DNA from: Pseudoalteromonas rubra
GTDB taxonomy: Bacteria; Pseudomonadota; Gammaproteobacteria; Enterobacterales; Alteromonadaceae
Assembly: GCF_005887095.1 (NCBI RefSeq)
Contig: NZ_PNCI01000009.1
Span: 1-43,844, forward strand
Length of the DNA stretch: 43,844 bases
Direction of reading: 5' to 3'
Below are positions 19,011 to 27,346 of this stretch, in pieces. The translations under genes and the position numbers were made by a program. A model generated the notes under the pieces. It had not been told where the DNA came from, searched no databases, and saw only the letters and a list, made by a program, of their open reading frames with translations. How positions within the stretch are numbered: position 1 is the first letter of the stretch; each line of letters opens with the position of its first letter.

Positions 19011-20073
19011 CCACAGGTAATGCCGTCGGTGAACCCGTTACCAGGTGCTCACCGGCGAGCAAGCCACTGACCACTTCAACCTCATCACCATACTCATTAC
19101 CCAGACGAATAAACCGGCTCTGAACCTGCCCGTTATGCAACACCTCAACTTTACTAAGCTGCCCATATTGTTGGACTAAAGATTTGGGGATCAGCACAGC
19201 CGGGCGAGAAGCTGCTGGAAGCTTCAGCATTGCATACATTCCCGGGATCACTCCCTGCATCCACTGCATATCCAGCTTAACCGTAAAACTTCTCGCCCCG
19301 CTATCAGCTACAGGCACCAGCTCACTGATGATGGCGTACCGGGTTGCCTCTGCAGCCGGTATACTGATTTGATGGCGGGCCCCCACGGTCAGCTCCGTGA
19401 GCAAGCGCTCCCTGACCGACACTTCAACCTGCAGTTGTGCAGGGTTATAGATTGAGACTAACGGTGACCCGGGATTGAGCATGGCACCGGGTTCTTGTAA
19501 CCGTGCCACCAGCGTACCCGAGATTGGTGCCCTGACCTGAGTATAACTCAATGCCACCTCTGCGCCTTTGTACTGCTGCTGCAGCACCGACTCCCTGGCT
19601 GTCAGCTCATTGACCTGAGTTTGCCACTCATCGACCTGGTTATGCGCAACCAAGCCGTTGCGCTGCAAAGCCTGGGCACGCGCCAGCTGTTTTTGTGCCT
19701 GAGTCAGTTGTGCTAAATTGGCCTGCTGCTGCGCCTTGACCGCTCGCAGCTGTGCACGCAGATCGGCATCATCCAGAGTCGCAATCAATTGCCCCGCCTG
19801 AATTGTGTCTCCGGAGCGCACGGTCAAACTCTTGAGCTGGGCCAGTACCCGACTTGCAACCACCGTATTGTGTTTTGCTATCACACTGCCCGGGATTTCC
19901 TCAACATCGTGAATCAGCCGCTGCTCAACAACATAGGTGGCTAACTGAGAAGCAGGTGTCAGCGGCTTTTCTCCCGGCAGTGTGGTGCTATTAAACAGTC
20001 CGGCCATCCAGGCTACTGCGAGTAACAATAGCAATATGGCGGCAATCGGACGCAACAGGCGAATATTAAACAT
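18973..20073 (-). CDS. RND efflux periplasmic adaptor (HlyD/MFP family)
   Basis: The 366-residue adaptor has an N-terminal membrane anchor (about 5-25) and a lipoyl half-motif (LKSLTVRSGDTIQAGQLIATLDD). A coiled-coil hairpin rich in Gln/Ala follows (about 100-160), then the second lipoyl half (RAPISGTLVARLQEPGAML) and beta-barrel and membrane-proximal domains. It links the RND pump to an outer-membrane channel. I set the start at 20073 (MFNIRLL), with GGAG seven bases upstream; it overlaps the pump gene end by eight bases. No TolC-family gene follows, so it probably uses a channel encoded elsewhere. Confidence 0.92.
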   Translation of the reverse strand: MFNIRLLRPIAAILLLLLAVAWMAGLFNSTTLPGEKPLTPASQLATYVVEQRLIHDVEEIPGSVIAKHNTVVASRVLAQLKSLTVRSGDTIQAGQLIATLDDADLRAQLRAVKAQQQANLAQLTQAQKQLARAQALQRNGLVAHNQVDEWQTQVNELTARESVLQQQYKGAEVALSYTQVRAPISGTLVARLQEPGAMLNPGSPLVSIYNPAQLQVEVSVRERLLTELTVGARHQISIPAAEATRYAIISELVPVADSGARSFTVKLDMQWMQGVIPGMYAMLKLPAASRPAVLIPKSLVQQYGQLSKVEVLHNGQVQSRFIRLGNEYGDEVEVVSGLLAGEHLVTGSPTALPVATEKSQSPQAAF

Positions 20074-23000
20074 GAGTAGTCTCCAAACTGTCAGAAATTG
20101 GGGTCGGGTCAGCGGTTTCATCCGATGTTCTGAACACCAGATAATAAACGACAGGCACAACCAATAAAGAGAATAAGGTCGATGCGACAATGCCAAACAC
20201 AATTGCCAGTGCCAGACCGCTGAATACCGGATCCAGAATGATCACCAGATTACCCAATAAAGTCGTTCCCGCAGTCAACAATACCGGTCGCATGCGTACA
20301 CTACCCGCGCGGATCAGCGCCGCCTGCAGCGGCATACCTGCTTGTCTTGCCTGAGTGATAAACTCCACCAGGATCAGAGAGTTTCTGACCACAATTCCAG
20401 CCAATGCAATCATGCCAATCATGGCGGTGGCCGTGAACAGCACAGGATCCGGTGCACCTGCAATAGTGCGTTCACCAAATTGATTCAGTGCCCAGAAGCC
20501 CGGCATAATCCCTATCATGGTCAAAGGGATGGCCGACATAATGATCAGTGCCACTGCATTGGAAGCGGTCTGCCAGCGGAGGATCACAAAGATAGCCGCG
20601 AGCGCAAAAGCAAAGGCAATCCCCATATCACGGAAAACTCGCACGGTGATCCGCCATTCTCCCTCCCCACTGAAGCGATAACTTGTCCCCTCTGGCAGCT
20701 GCCATGGCTGTGCGCCGCCACTACTGAGAAATGTTCTTTGCTGCCAGGGAGTTGCCTGCTTGTCACTCTTTATGGGCATACTAACTTGCTGCTCATCGGC
20801 CACCACATCGGCAATCACCTCCGCAGGTGTACGGCCGTTCAACTCAGCAAAAACATAAATCACAGGTGCCAGGTCTTTTCGATAAATCGCAGGTTCAACC
20901 GCCAGAGTGTGAACTTCCCCTACTTCAGACAAAGCCACCATAGGCCGAGCCGCACGACTCAGACCAAGTCCCTGCTGCTCCTGAGTCACCTCACCGGAGC
21001 CGCGGATTTGGGTTGCAAGTAAAGCGGACCAGCGCTGACGATCCGCATAAGCCAGCTGCAAATTGATCGGCACAGGTTGAGCCTCGCGCGGCTGATACAA
21101 TAACCCTGCCTGCATGCCTTTGCTGATCAGTGCCAGCGTTTGATTAATTTCAACGCTGCTCACACCGGAGAGCGCTGCTTTTTGCTTGTCTGCGACAAAC
21201 CGTTGCAATGTGGCGGGCGCCGACAAAGACGTATCAACTTCCACAACATGCGCTTCCTGACGCAAACGTGTCATCAGCTGCAGCGCCGCTTCACGGTGCG
21301 TGTCTGCAGAGATAAAAGGCTCAGCATACACTTCTGCTGTCAGGGTGCTCATCACAGGCGGGCCCGGCGGTACCTCAACCACTTTGACTACCGTGCCAGC
21401 ACGATTAAACTCAGCCAATGCGTCGCGCAGCCTCAGCACCACAGCATGGGACTGATGCACACGCTCGCTTTTGTCCAGCAATAACACCCTCAGCTCTGCC
21501 AGGTTGTCACTATGGCGACGGTAGTACCCGCGTACCATGCCATTGAAGTCCATACTCGAAGGCTGGCCCACATAGGCTGCAATGGCGTTCACCTCATTGA
21601 TCTGCCAAACTCGCTGTTGTACTGCACGTGTCAGGCGCGCAGTGGCTTCCAGACTACTGCCCTCCGGTAAATCGATCAGTACCTGCACTTCGTTTTTGTT
21701 GTCGTAAGGTAAAAGCTTAAGGGGCACAGCCCGAAACACTGGCAGACTGGCACTCAGTACAAATAACGCCAGTACTGCCCATAACATCCCTTTAGCTCTG
21801 CGCGGCGAACGTAACAGTGGTGTAAGTAAGGCCGCATACCAATGATTGTCCTGACTCGGCACAGCCGATGGTTGAGTCGTCAGCAAGCGACTGGCAAGCC
21901 AGGGGGTGATAAAAAACGCCACCACCGTTGATATCATGACACTCACTGGCACGTTAAACGCCATCGGTGCCATATACGGCCCCATCATGCCGGTAATATA
22001 GGCCAGTGGCAGAAATGCCATCATGATAGTCAGCGTCGACATCAATAAGGCTGTGCGGATCTCCGTCATTGCCGTCATGATTTGCTGCTTTCGAGACTTG
22101 CCCGGCAGCAAAAGGCGGCTGATGTTATCAATACCAGTAATAGGGTCATCCACCAGCAGACCCAGTGAGAGGATCAACGCAAACAGCGTCACCCGATTGA
22201 TGGTATAACCAAACGCCCAGCCCAGAGCCAGGGTGATCCCATAACACACTGGGATCGCCAGACCCACCACAATTGCGGGTCGCCAGCCGAGAAAAACGCC
22301 GACAAAGATGACCACGGTCAGCACCGCAAAAACCAGACTGGCCATCAGGTCATTCACCTTTTCATCCGCTGTCTGTCCATAGTCGCGTAGTACCTTGACC
22401 GCTACCTCAGGTGGCAGCAACTGGGCCTGTAAACGGCGCATCAGTCGGTGAACCTGTTCAGCTACTGCTACCGCATTACTACCCTTTTGTTTGGCGACAC
22501 TAATGGTGACAAGAGGCAATGACTGGTGCTCATCGTTGAGCGCAAGCCACTGATAATGCTCAGGCTCGCCCGGACCGTCCTCAATACGAGCCACATCTTT
22601 CAGTTTGACAGTGCGCCCATTCACCACAGTGATCACTAATTCGCGTAAGGCGTCAGAGGTGCGCAGTACATCGCCAGCTTCCAGGACAATCTGTTTATTT
22701 CCGGCAACACGTTTACCGACTTGCTGTAGTTGATTACTGCTTTGAATGGCGTGTAACACATCCAAAGGCGTACTCTGGTGCGCCGCCAGGGCGGTTGCAT
22801 CCAGCCATACGTTTAACGTCCGTTGTCGCCCTGCAACCACATTGACTTCGCTGGTATCGGGCAGCTGCTGTAACTGCGTTGATATTTCCTGTGCAAAACG
22901 GGTTAAGTCATAATCATCGTATTGCTCGGGTTTTTCACTGTACAAGCCCAACATCACAATCGGCACATCGTCCACCTCAATCGGCCGGATCTGCCAATCA

Positions 23001-23392
23001 CTGACGACGGCAGCCATCTGATGCTCATTAGCATAAAGCTTTGTATAGGTATTCAGGATGGCCTGCTCTCGGCTTTCACCGACATGAAATCGTAATGTCA
23101 CAACCGTATTGCCGCTGTTGGTCGTAGAATAGACATGCTCGACCCCGGGAATTTGCATTAACAGCTTCTCCAGCGGCGTGGTCACCAGGCGCACGACTTC
23201 AGGTGCTGCAATATTGGGCGCCGTCACGTGAATATCGAGCATCGGCACGACAATCTGAGGCTCTTCCTCCCGCGGCATGAATTGCAGCGCCAGTGCACCC
23301 AGTACTATGGCAAAAAAGAATAACAGGGCGGGCAAGCGGCCTGACAAACTTTGCTTCAGTATGCGCTCCGTCAAGCTGGCCTTGGTGCTCAT
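20066..23392 (-). CDS. RND-family efflux pump permease
   Basis: The 1108-residue proton-driven pump has the RND layout: TM1 near residues 20-38, a large periplasmic domain, TM2-6 (about 350-540), a second periplasmic domain, and TM8-12 near the C terminus. The proton-relay Asp pair is present in TM4 (LLVDD, 415-416) and NSLILVEF marks the second repeat. Substrates may be drugs, detergents or metabolites. Its start overlaps the ArsR-type gene by four bases (ATGA), and its end overlaps the adaptor, making a tightly coupled regulator-pump-adaptor operon; the adaptor usually comes before the pump, so this order is less common. Confidence 0.94.
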   Translation of the reverse strand: MSTKASLTERILKQSLSGRLPALLFFFAIVLGALALQFMPREEEPQIVVPMLDIHVTAPNIAAPEVVRLVTTPLEKLLMQIPGVEHVYSTTNSGNTVVTLRFHVGESREQAILNTYTKLYANEHQMAAVVSDWQIRPIEVDDVPIVMLGLYSEKPEQYDDYDLTRFAQEISTQLQQLPDTSEVNVVAGRQRTLNVWLDATALAAHQSTPLDVLHAIQSSNQLQQVGKRVAGNKQIVLEAGDVLRTSDALRELVITVVNGRTVKLKDVARIEDGPGEPEHYQWLALNDEHQSLPLVTISVAKQKGSNAVAVAEQVHRLMRRLQAQLLPPEVAVKVLRDYGQTADEKVNDLMASLVFAVLTVVIFVGVFLGWRPAIVVGLAIPVCYGITLALGWAFGYTINRVTLFALILSLGLLVDDPITGIDNISRLLLPGKSRKQQIMTAMTEIRTALLMSTLTIMMAFLPLAYITGMMGPYMAPMAFNVPVSVMISTVVAFFITPWLASRLLTTQPSAVPSQDNHWYAALLTPLLRSPRRAKGMLWAVLALFVLSASLPVFRAVPLKLLPYDNKNEVQVLIDLPEGSSLEATARLTRAVQQRVWQINEVNAIAAYVGQPSSMDFNGMVRGYYRRHSDNLAELRVLLLDKSERVHQSHAVVLRLRDALAEFNRAGTVVKVVEVPPGPPVMSTLTAEVYAEPFISADTHREAALQLMTRLRQEAHVVEVDTSLSAPATLQRFVADKQKAALSGVSSVEINQTLALISKGMQAGLLYQPREAQPVPINLQLAYADRQRWSALLATQIRGSGEVTQEQQGLGLSRAARPMVALSEVGEVHTLAVEPAIYRKDLAPVIYVFAELNGRTPAEVIADVVADEQQVSMPIKSDKQATPWQQRTFLSSGGAQPWQLPEGTSYRFSGEGEWRITVRVFRDMGIAFAFALAAIFVILRWQTASNAVALIIMSAIPLTMIGIMPGFWALNQFGERTIAGAPDPVLFTATAMIGMIALAGIVVRNSLILVEFITQARQAGMPLQAALIRAGSVRMRPVLLTAGTTLLGNLVIILDPVFSGLALAIVFGIVASTLFSLLVVPVVYYLVFRTSDETADPTPISDSLETTHV

Positions 23393-23697
23393 GACAGGTC
23401 CTTATCTGCACAAAACAACTGGTAAAGTTGCGCCAGCAGCGCGAGAACTTTGTCATCCGCAATGCGATAATAGACGGTCGCTCCTTCTCGCCGCGATGCA
23501 ACAACGCCGGCTTTTCTCATCGCAGCCAGGTGCTGAGACAAGGCGGACTGAGCCAGCGGGACCTGAGCATTTAGCTCACCCACACTGAGCTCTGTACTTT
23601 GCAAACTACATAAAATCATCAGGCGATTCCGATTGGCGAGCATTTTAAGTAAAGCCTCAGCCTGTGCAGCGCTGTCGGCCATAGCGTGTAGATCCAT
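23389..23697 (-). CDS. ArsR-family repressor, persulfide-sensor (SqrR/BigR/HlyU) type
   Basis: The 102-residue winged-helix protein has LANRNRLMILCSL, ELSVGELNAQVPLAQSALSQHLAAMR (recognition helix) and REGATVYYRIAD (wing). It lacks the CxC metal site of ArsR/SmtB but has exactly two cysteines, Cys30 and Cys96, 66 residues apart. That is the spacing of the redox pair in SqrR (41/107) and HlyU (38/104), which form a tetrasulfide bridge with reactive sulfur and release DNA. GGAGG precedes the ATG at 23697. It is divergent from a DUF2892-rhodanese pair and probably represses both directions. Confidence 0.88.
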   Translation of the reverse strand: MDLHAMADSAAQAEALLKMLANRNRLMILCSLQSTELSVGELNAQVPLAQSALSQHLAAMRKAGVVASRREGATVYYRIADDKVLALLAQLYQLFCADKDLS

Positions 23698-23736
23698 ACT
23701 TCCTCCCACAATGTGTCTGGGATCAGTATAAAACAA

Positions 23737-23773
23737 AATATTAGAAGTTACTAATATTAGATCTTGCTAATAT
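23737..23773. promoter_or_regulatory. stacked inverted repeats, probable operator of the ArsR-type repressor
   Basis: Two AT-rich dyads share their middle arm. Dyad 1 is AATATTAG-N6-CTAATATT (23737-23758) and dyad 2 is ATATTAG-N6-CTAATAT (23754-23773). Both are perfect, with centres 16 bases apart. They lie between the divergent start codons and overlap the candidate -35 on the plus side. This is the expected form and place for a winged-helix dimer operator controlling both transcripts. Confidence 0.8.
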
Positions 23774-23791
23774 CCCATCTTGCAATATACT
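23764..23791 (+). promoter_or_regulatory. candidate promoter of the DUF2892-rhodanese pair
   Basis: TTGCTA (23764-23769) and TATACT (23786-23791) are 16 bases apart, and the -35 sits inside dyad 2 of the operator, so repressor binding would block it. On the minus strand a TATACT (23725-23730) could serve the regulator-pump operon but has no good -35. Confidence 0.6.
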
Positions 23792-23812
23792 TGAATTCAG
23801 GAGGTAAAGAAT

Positions 23813-24001
23813 ATGAGACTTGAGGCCACCATCAGACTGATCGCGGGCAGTATGCTGATCCTGTCGTTTTTACTGACCTGGTTTATGGACCCACGCTGGG
23901 TGTGGTTTAGTGTGTTTATTGCATTGAACCTGATCCAATCCGCCTTTACAGGCTGGTTCCCTATGATGACATTACTTAAAAAACTTGGAATGGAGAATTA
24001 A
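23813..24001 (+). CDS. DUF2892 (YgaP membrane domain) protein
   Basis: The 62-residue protein has two hydrophobic helices (about 7-22 and 27-45) separated by MDPRW, the layout of the DUF2892 domain. That domain forms the C-terminal membrane part of E. coli YgaP, fused there to a rhodanese domain. Here the membrane part is a separate gene directly before a rhodanese gene (three-base gap), so the pair likely reconstitutes a membrane sulfurtransferase. A strong AGGAGGT precedes the ATG. Confidence 0.85.
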   Translation: MRLEATIRLIAGSMLILSFLLTWFMDPRWVWFSVFIALNLIQSAFTGWFPMMTLLKKLGMEN

Positions 24002-24004
24002 TCT

Positions 24005-24352
24005 ATGCTGACATCCCCGCAGGACATATTAAAAACCGTTCGGCCCAACCAACGCTGTATCACAGCCGAGCAGGCCAAAGCAGAAATGGCGACCAACCAG
24101 GGTCTGCTGATTGACGTACGTGAACCTCAGGAGCATCAGGAAAAAGCCGCCTCAGGTGCGCTGAATATTCCCAGAGGCGTACTGGAATTTCAATTACCAG
24201 CGCTGGAAAAAGACCCCAGCAGGCCACTGTATCTGCACTGTGCTGCTGGCGGCCGGGCTGTGTTTGCCGCCGAACAGCTCACACGCATTGGCTATCAGAA
24301 TGTCAGTGTGATCACTTGTAAAGCCGATGAGGTATGTCAGGTCTTCGCCTGA
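24005..24352 (+). CDS. rhodanese-type sulfurtransferase
   Basis: The 115-residue single-domain rhodanese has LLIDVREPQEHQEKAASGALNIPRG and the active-site loop CAAGGR with catalytic Cys79 (CxxGxR). Such proteins carry sulfane sulfur as a cysteine persulfide, passing it to thiol or cyanide acceptors. Together with the DUF2892 gene and the dithiol regulator it forms a reactive-sulfur response unit similar to ygaV-ygaP of E. coli, but split and divergent. The last 16 bases overlap the convergent gene at 24337. Confidence 0.92.
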   Translation: MLTSPQDILKTVRPNQRCITAEQAKAEMATNQGLLIDVREPQEHQEKAASGALNIPRGVLEFQLPALEKDPSRPLYLHCAAGGRAVFAAEQLTRIGYQNVSVITCKADEVCQVFA

Positions 24353-24843
24353 CGTGCGGCGATATCGGCATCTGAGCGGGTGACGCTTTGATACAGCCAG
24401 ACCATGCGGTCAAGAAACCAGGTTTTGCTCATAATCACACCCAAAGCCCCAACACTGGTGCTGATGGCTTCATGAAACCACAAGCCCACGGCACACACCA
24501 GTGTGCTCAGCGTCAGCAGCACCATAATCACTTTGATCACCTGATAATGCACTAAAGGTACCCGCTCGAGCTGATAAATCAGGATTTGCTCACCCAGGAC
24601 AGCTTGTGACGCCCAGTTGTGCGTATCCCTGGGTTTGCTGAAACATCTGGGATTCAGCCAAACCCAAAGCAGCAATGCCACCAGTACAGGCCAAAAAGCG
24701 ATGCCAAGCCAGTCTCGCCACCACAGACAGGCAATCATCAAAGGCAAACAGGAATAGCGACTCCAGACACTCCAGGGGTTAGCATGGCGTGCCCATACTT
24801 CTTCGCTCATGGCGAAATATTTAGCGGCAGTTCGTTGCATCAT
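24337..24843 (-). CDS. small membrane protein, possibly DUF6653 family
   Basis: The 168-residue protein has a polar N terminus containing EEVWARHANPWSVWSRY and then three or four hydrophobic segments (about 30-62, 103-123, 127-145). The WARHANPWSVW motif recalls the DUF6653 family, but this is from memory and tentative. No function is known. AGAGG lies five bases before the ATG at 24843. It converges on the rhodanese gene with a 16-base overlap, so the two transcripts would be complementary at their ends. Confidence 0.65.
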   Translation of the reverse strand: MMQRTAAKYFAMSEEVWARHANPWSVWSRYSCLPLMIACLWWRDWLGIAFWPVLVALLLWVWLNPRCFSKPRDTHNWASQAVLGEQILIYQLERVPLVHYQVIKVIMVLLTLSTLVCAVGLWFHEAISTSVGALGVIMSKTWFLDRMVWLYQSVTRSDADIAARQAKT

Positions 24844-24979
24844 ATCGACCTCTAAGATCAGTTTACTTATCAGCCAGTGTAGCCAGAGTCGGCGTTACCC
24901 TCTGTTTAAAAATGTCAACGACCGAGTACATTTTCTGACCCTTTGGCGCAACTCGTTAACAGCGTAAGCTCCCGCCTGA

Positions 24980-25216
24980 CCTTACACTGAGCGTGGGTAT
25001 TTCTGGGGAATCGATGGCGATAAGATCTATCATAGTGGCGATGATCCAGGCGTACTCACTCAGATCTATGGTGATTTACGTCACCAACGCGGTTTTGTAT
25101 TGCTCACCAATGGGGATTCAGGCAACGAAGTCAGCGCACAGGCTTACGACGATATAGCGCAACTGGTTCTGCAATTTAGCAACAGCTTCACCGCGCACAC
25201 CAGATCCACGCCTTAG
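24980..25216 (+). pseudogene. C-terminal remnant of a serine hydrolase (beta-lactamase family)
   Basis: An open frame without a start codon encodes RGYFWGIDGDKIYHSGDDPG and then GFVLLTNGDSGNEVS, ending at TAG (25214-25216). The HSGDDPG segment and the LLTNGD strand are typical of the C-terminal part of class C beta-lactamase-like serine hydrolases (the HxG/KTG-box region). The N-terminal three quarters, including the catalytic SxxK, are absent, and an in-frame TGA lies just before 24980. It is a decayed or deleted gene; 24844-24979 shows no other gene. Confidence 0.75.
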
Positions 25217-26031
25217 AATGTATTGGTGTGCATGCGCCCCGTCTCTTCAGACAACAGCTGAGGCGGGATAGCAGGTAACTGATACGGTGCGACCAGCTTA
25301 TCAAGGACTTTGTTTTTCGCCATCTGGCGCATGTGTTCGCTGAATTCACGACCGACATGGCTTTGTGAAAACTCGCGGCTCATTGCCATATGGCCATAGA
25401 TCACCTGGGTATGACGGTAAGCCATCTTTCTCAGCTGATGGGCTGGTTGCGACAGAACATTCATTGCCAAGTCAGCAGTGTCCTCCACGGCAATCACCAA
25501 ATCAACCCGCCCTTTAAGCACCAGATCAATGGCAACGCGCTCAGACGGTACTTCGACTTTATCAAGCCGTGTGTCTTTATCAAAACGCGGGAAGAAGGCA
25601 GCCCCACGCATTATCGCGATCCGTTTGCCAATCAGGTCTTCGTAACGCTCAACTTTTACCTGACTATGCTGATGCCCGTAAAAAACATAGGAGGAAGACA
25701 GCGCCATGTATGGCGGTGTCACAAACGACATCTGGCTCTCACGCGCCGGTGTTCTGACCAGGCCACCCATTACATCAACCTCTCCCTGGGCCAGCATGCG
25801 AATACAACGGGAAAAAGGACAGGGCACCGCCTTGACGGTTATGTCTTCGTCACTGTGGTGTTTAATATAATTGAGGATATCGAGGATCAGGCCTTTTGCA
25901 TTCCCCTTTTCATCTAACGCGCTGTAAGGCGGTGCGTGATCGACCGCGACCAGAATTTGTTCATGGTCTGCAAAGGCCTGTTTTGTTGAATACAAGCTCA
26001 ATACCAGCATGATTGCTAAAAAAAACTTCAT
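25213..26031 (-). CDS. periplasmic solute-binding protein (SBP_bac_3 family)
   Basis: The 272-residue protein has a signal peptide (about 1-21, ending QAFA) and a two-lobed amino-acid-type binding fold: VAVDHAPPYSALDEKGNAKGL, then CPFSRCIRMLAQGEVDVMGG, and YEDLIGKRIAIMRG. Proteins of this form without an adjacent transporter are common in Alteromonadales and often lack a known ligand. The C terminus overlaps the serine hydrolase remnant on the other strand by four bases. Confidence 0.82.
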   Translation of the reverse strand: MKFFLAIMLVLSLYSTKQAFADHEQILVAVDHAPPYSALDEKGNAKGLILDILNYIKHHSDEDITVKAVPCPFSRCIRMLAQGEVDVMGGLVRTPARESQMSFVTPPYMALSSSYVFYGHQHSQVKVERYEDLIGKRIAIMRGAAFFPRFDKDTRLDKVEVPSERVAIDLVLKGRVDLVIAVEDTADLAMNVLSQPAHQLRKMAYRHTQVIYGHMAMSREFSQSHVGREFSEHMRQMAKNKVLDKLVAPYQLPAIPPQLLSEETGRMHTNTF

Positions 26032-26140
26032 TGCACTACCTACCTCTTGGGCAACTCAGCAACCTAACTCGTCTCCATGTCACAAATATGTCATAAAAAG
26101 ATAAAATCTTAATCGTAAAGATAACACAAGGTTCCGCGGC

Positions 26141-27346
26141 TTACTCTGGTTTTTTGTGATTTATTTCGTTTTGATGACTTGAGATAACCTGGTAGGGTCG
26201 CAATGAAAAATAGGGCATCACCGTAAGTACATGATCAAGCAAGTCGGCTTGCAAATGTTCATATGGTACCCAGCGTTTATCCTGACTAAAGCAGTATAAC
26301 TCTACAGGCAAACCATACTGCGTTGGGGCCAACTCTCGCACCATACACAAACATTCCGGATTCACTTGTGGATGCGTTTTCAGATAAGCTTCGGCATAGC
26401 GGCGAAACAAAGACACATTACTCCAACGCTGCTCAGTACTATGCTGCACAATCTCTGCCACCTCAGGCAACTCTTGGCTCAGCGCGCTCAGCTCATCCGG
26501 ACTCAGTAAGTGGATAGAATCAAAATCAATATAGATAGCTCGCTTTATCCGGCGTCCGTTGGATTCCTGCATGGCCCGCCAGTTTTTAAATGAGTCAGAA
26601 ATGATTTTATAGGTAGGAATGGTGGTTACTGTGTTATCCCAGTTGCGCACGCGCACGGTATTGAGACCGACTTCGATCACCTCACCGTCGGCACCAAATG
26701 CATCAACCTGGATCCAGTCTCCGGTTGCCAGCAGGCGGTTAGCCGCAATCTGAATACTGGCCACTAACCCCAAAATGGTATCTTTAAACACCAATAAGGT
26801 CACGGCAGCGATGGCACCAAACCCGGACAAGATATAGGTTGGCGACTTATCTATCGCCAGGCTGATCACTAAAATGGCACAGACAATAAAGATCAGCAGT
26901 TTGCTGACCTGCACTAAGCTCTGAATAGGGACACTTTTGGCAAATGGTTGCTGGTTGTAAATCGCGTTCACTATATTTACTAAGCTGCTCAGCAAGAAGC
27001 CTATACTGATCACCAGCAAAACCTGAGAGACCACGCCCAGCACGTTAAATAACCACAGCGGCGCAATAAACAGCGCTTCTTTGAACGCGATAAACATCAG
27101 CGTACACATCATCAACGAGAAACGTCCGCTGAATTTACTCAGATAGGGGGCAAGAAAACCGATTTTAGACGTTGAGTTCTCACTTAAAAAGTGCTGAATA
27201 CGCGGCAGTAGCCACTGACGGATCAACCAAAAGACCAACAGCAAGATCACCAACGCAAGCACATTGGTGCCCAATATCAGCAAACCTGAATAAGAGGTTG
27301 AGCCGACCCAGGGAGCCAGCACTTCACTGAGGTGCGTTACCTTCAT
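26141..27346 (-). CDS. MscS-family mechanosensitive channel, YbdG-like
   Basis: The 401-residue protein has about five transmembrane segments in its first 190 residues, then the MscS pore-lining and beta domain. ILGLVASIQIAANRLLATGDWI, FGADGEVIEVGLNTVRVRNW and TIPTYKIISDSFKNW closely match E. coli YbdG, a miniconductance channel linked to osmotic stress. The cytoplasmic C terminus (RRIKRAIYIDFDSI onwards) also matches. Its ATG overlaps the stop of the acyltransferase gene (ATGA), so the two are translated together. Confidence 0.9.
   Translation of the reverse strand: MKVTHLSEVLAPWVGSTSYSGLLILGTNVLALVILLLVFWLIRQWLLPRIQHFLSENSTSKIGFLAPYLSKFSGRFSLMMCTLMFIAFKEALFIAPLWLFNVLGVVSQVLLVISIGFLLSSLVNIVNAIYNQQPFAKSVPIQSLVQVSKLLIFIVCAILVISLAIDKSPTYILSGFGAIAAVTLLVFKDTILGLVASIQIAANRLLATGDWIQVDAFGADGEVIEVGLNTVRVRNWDNTVTTIPTYKIISDSFKNWRAMQESNGRRIKRAIYIDFDSIHLLSPDELSALSQELPEVAEIVQHSTEQRWSNVSLFRRYAEAYLKTHPQVNPECLCMVRELAPTQYGLPVELYCFSQDKRWVPYEHLQADLLDHVLTVMPYFSLRPYQVISSHQNEINHKKPE

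Noticed and set aside
20342..21022. 226-codon plus frame opposite the RND pump
   Set aside because: It is rich in His/Gln/Cys without domain features and lies entirely inside the pump coding region, a typical shadow frame.
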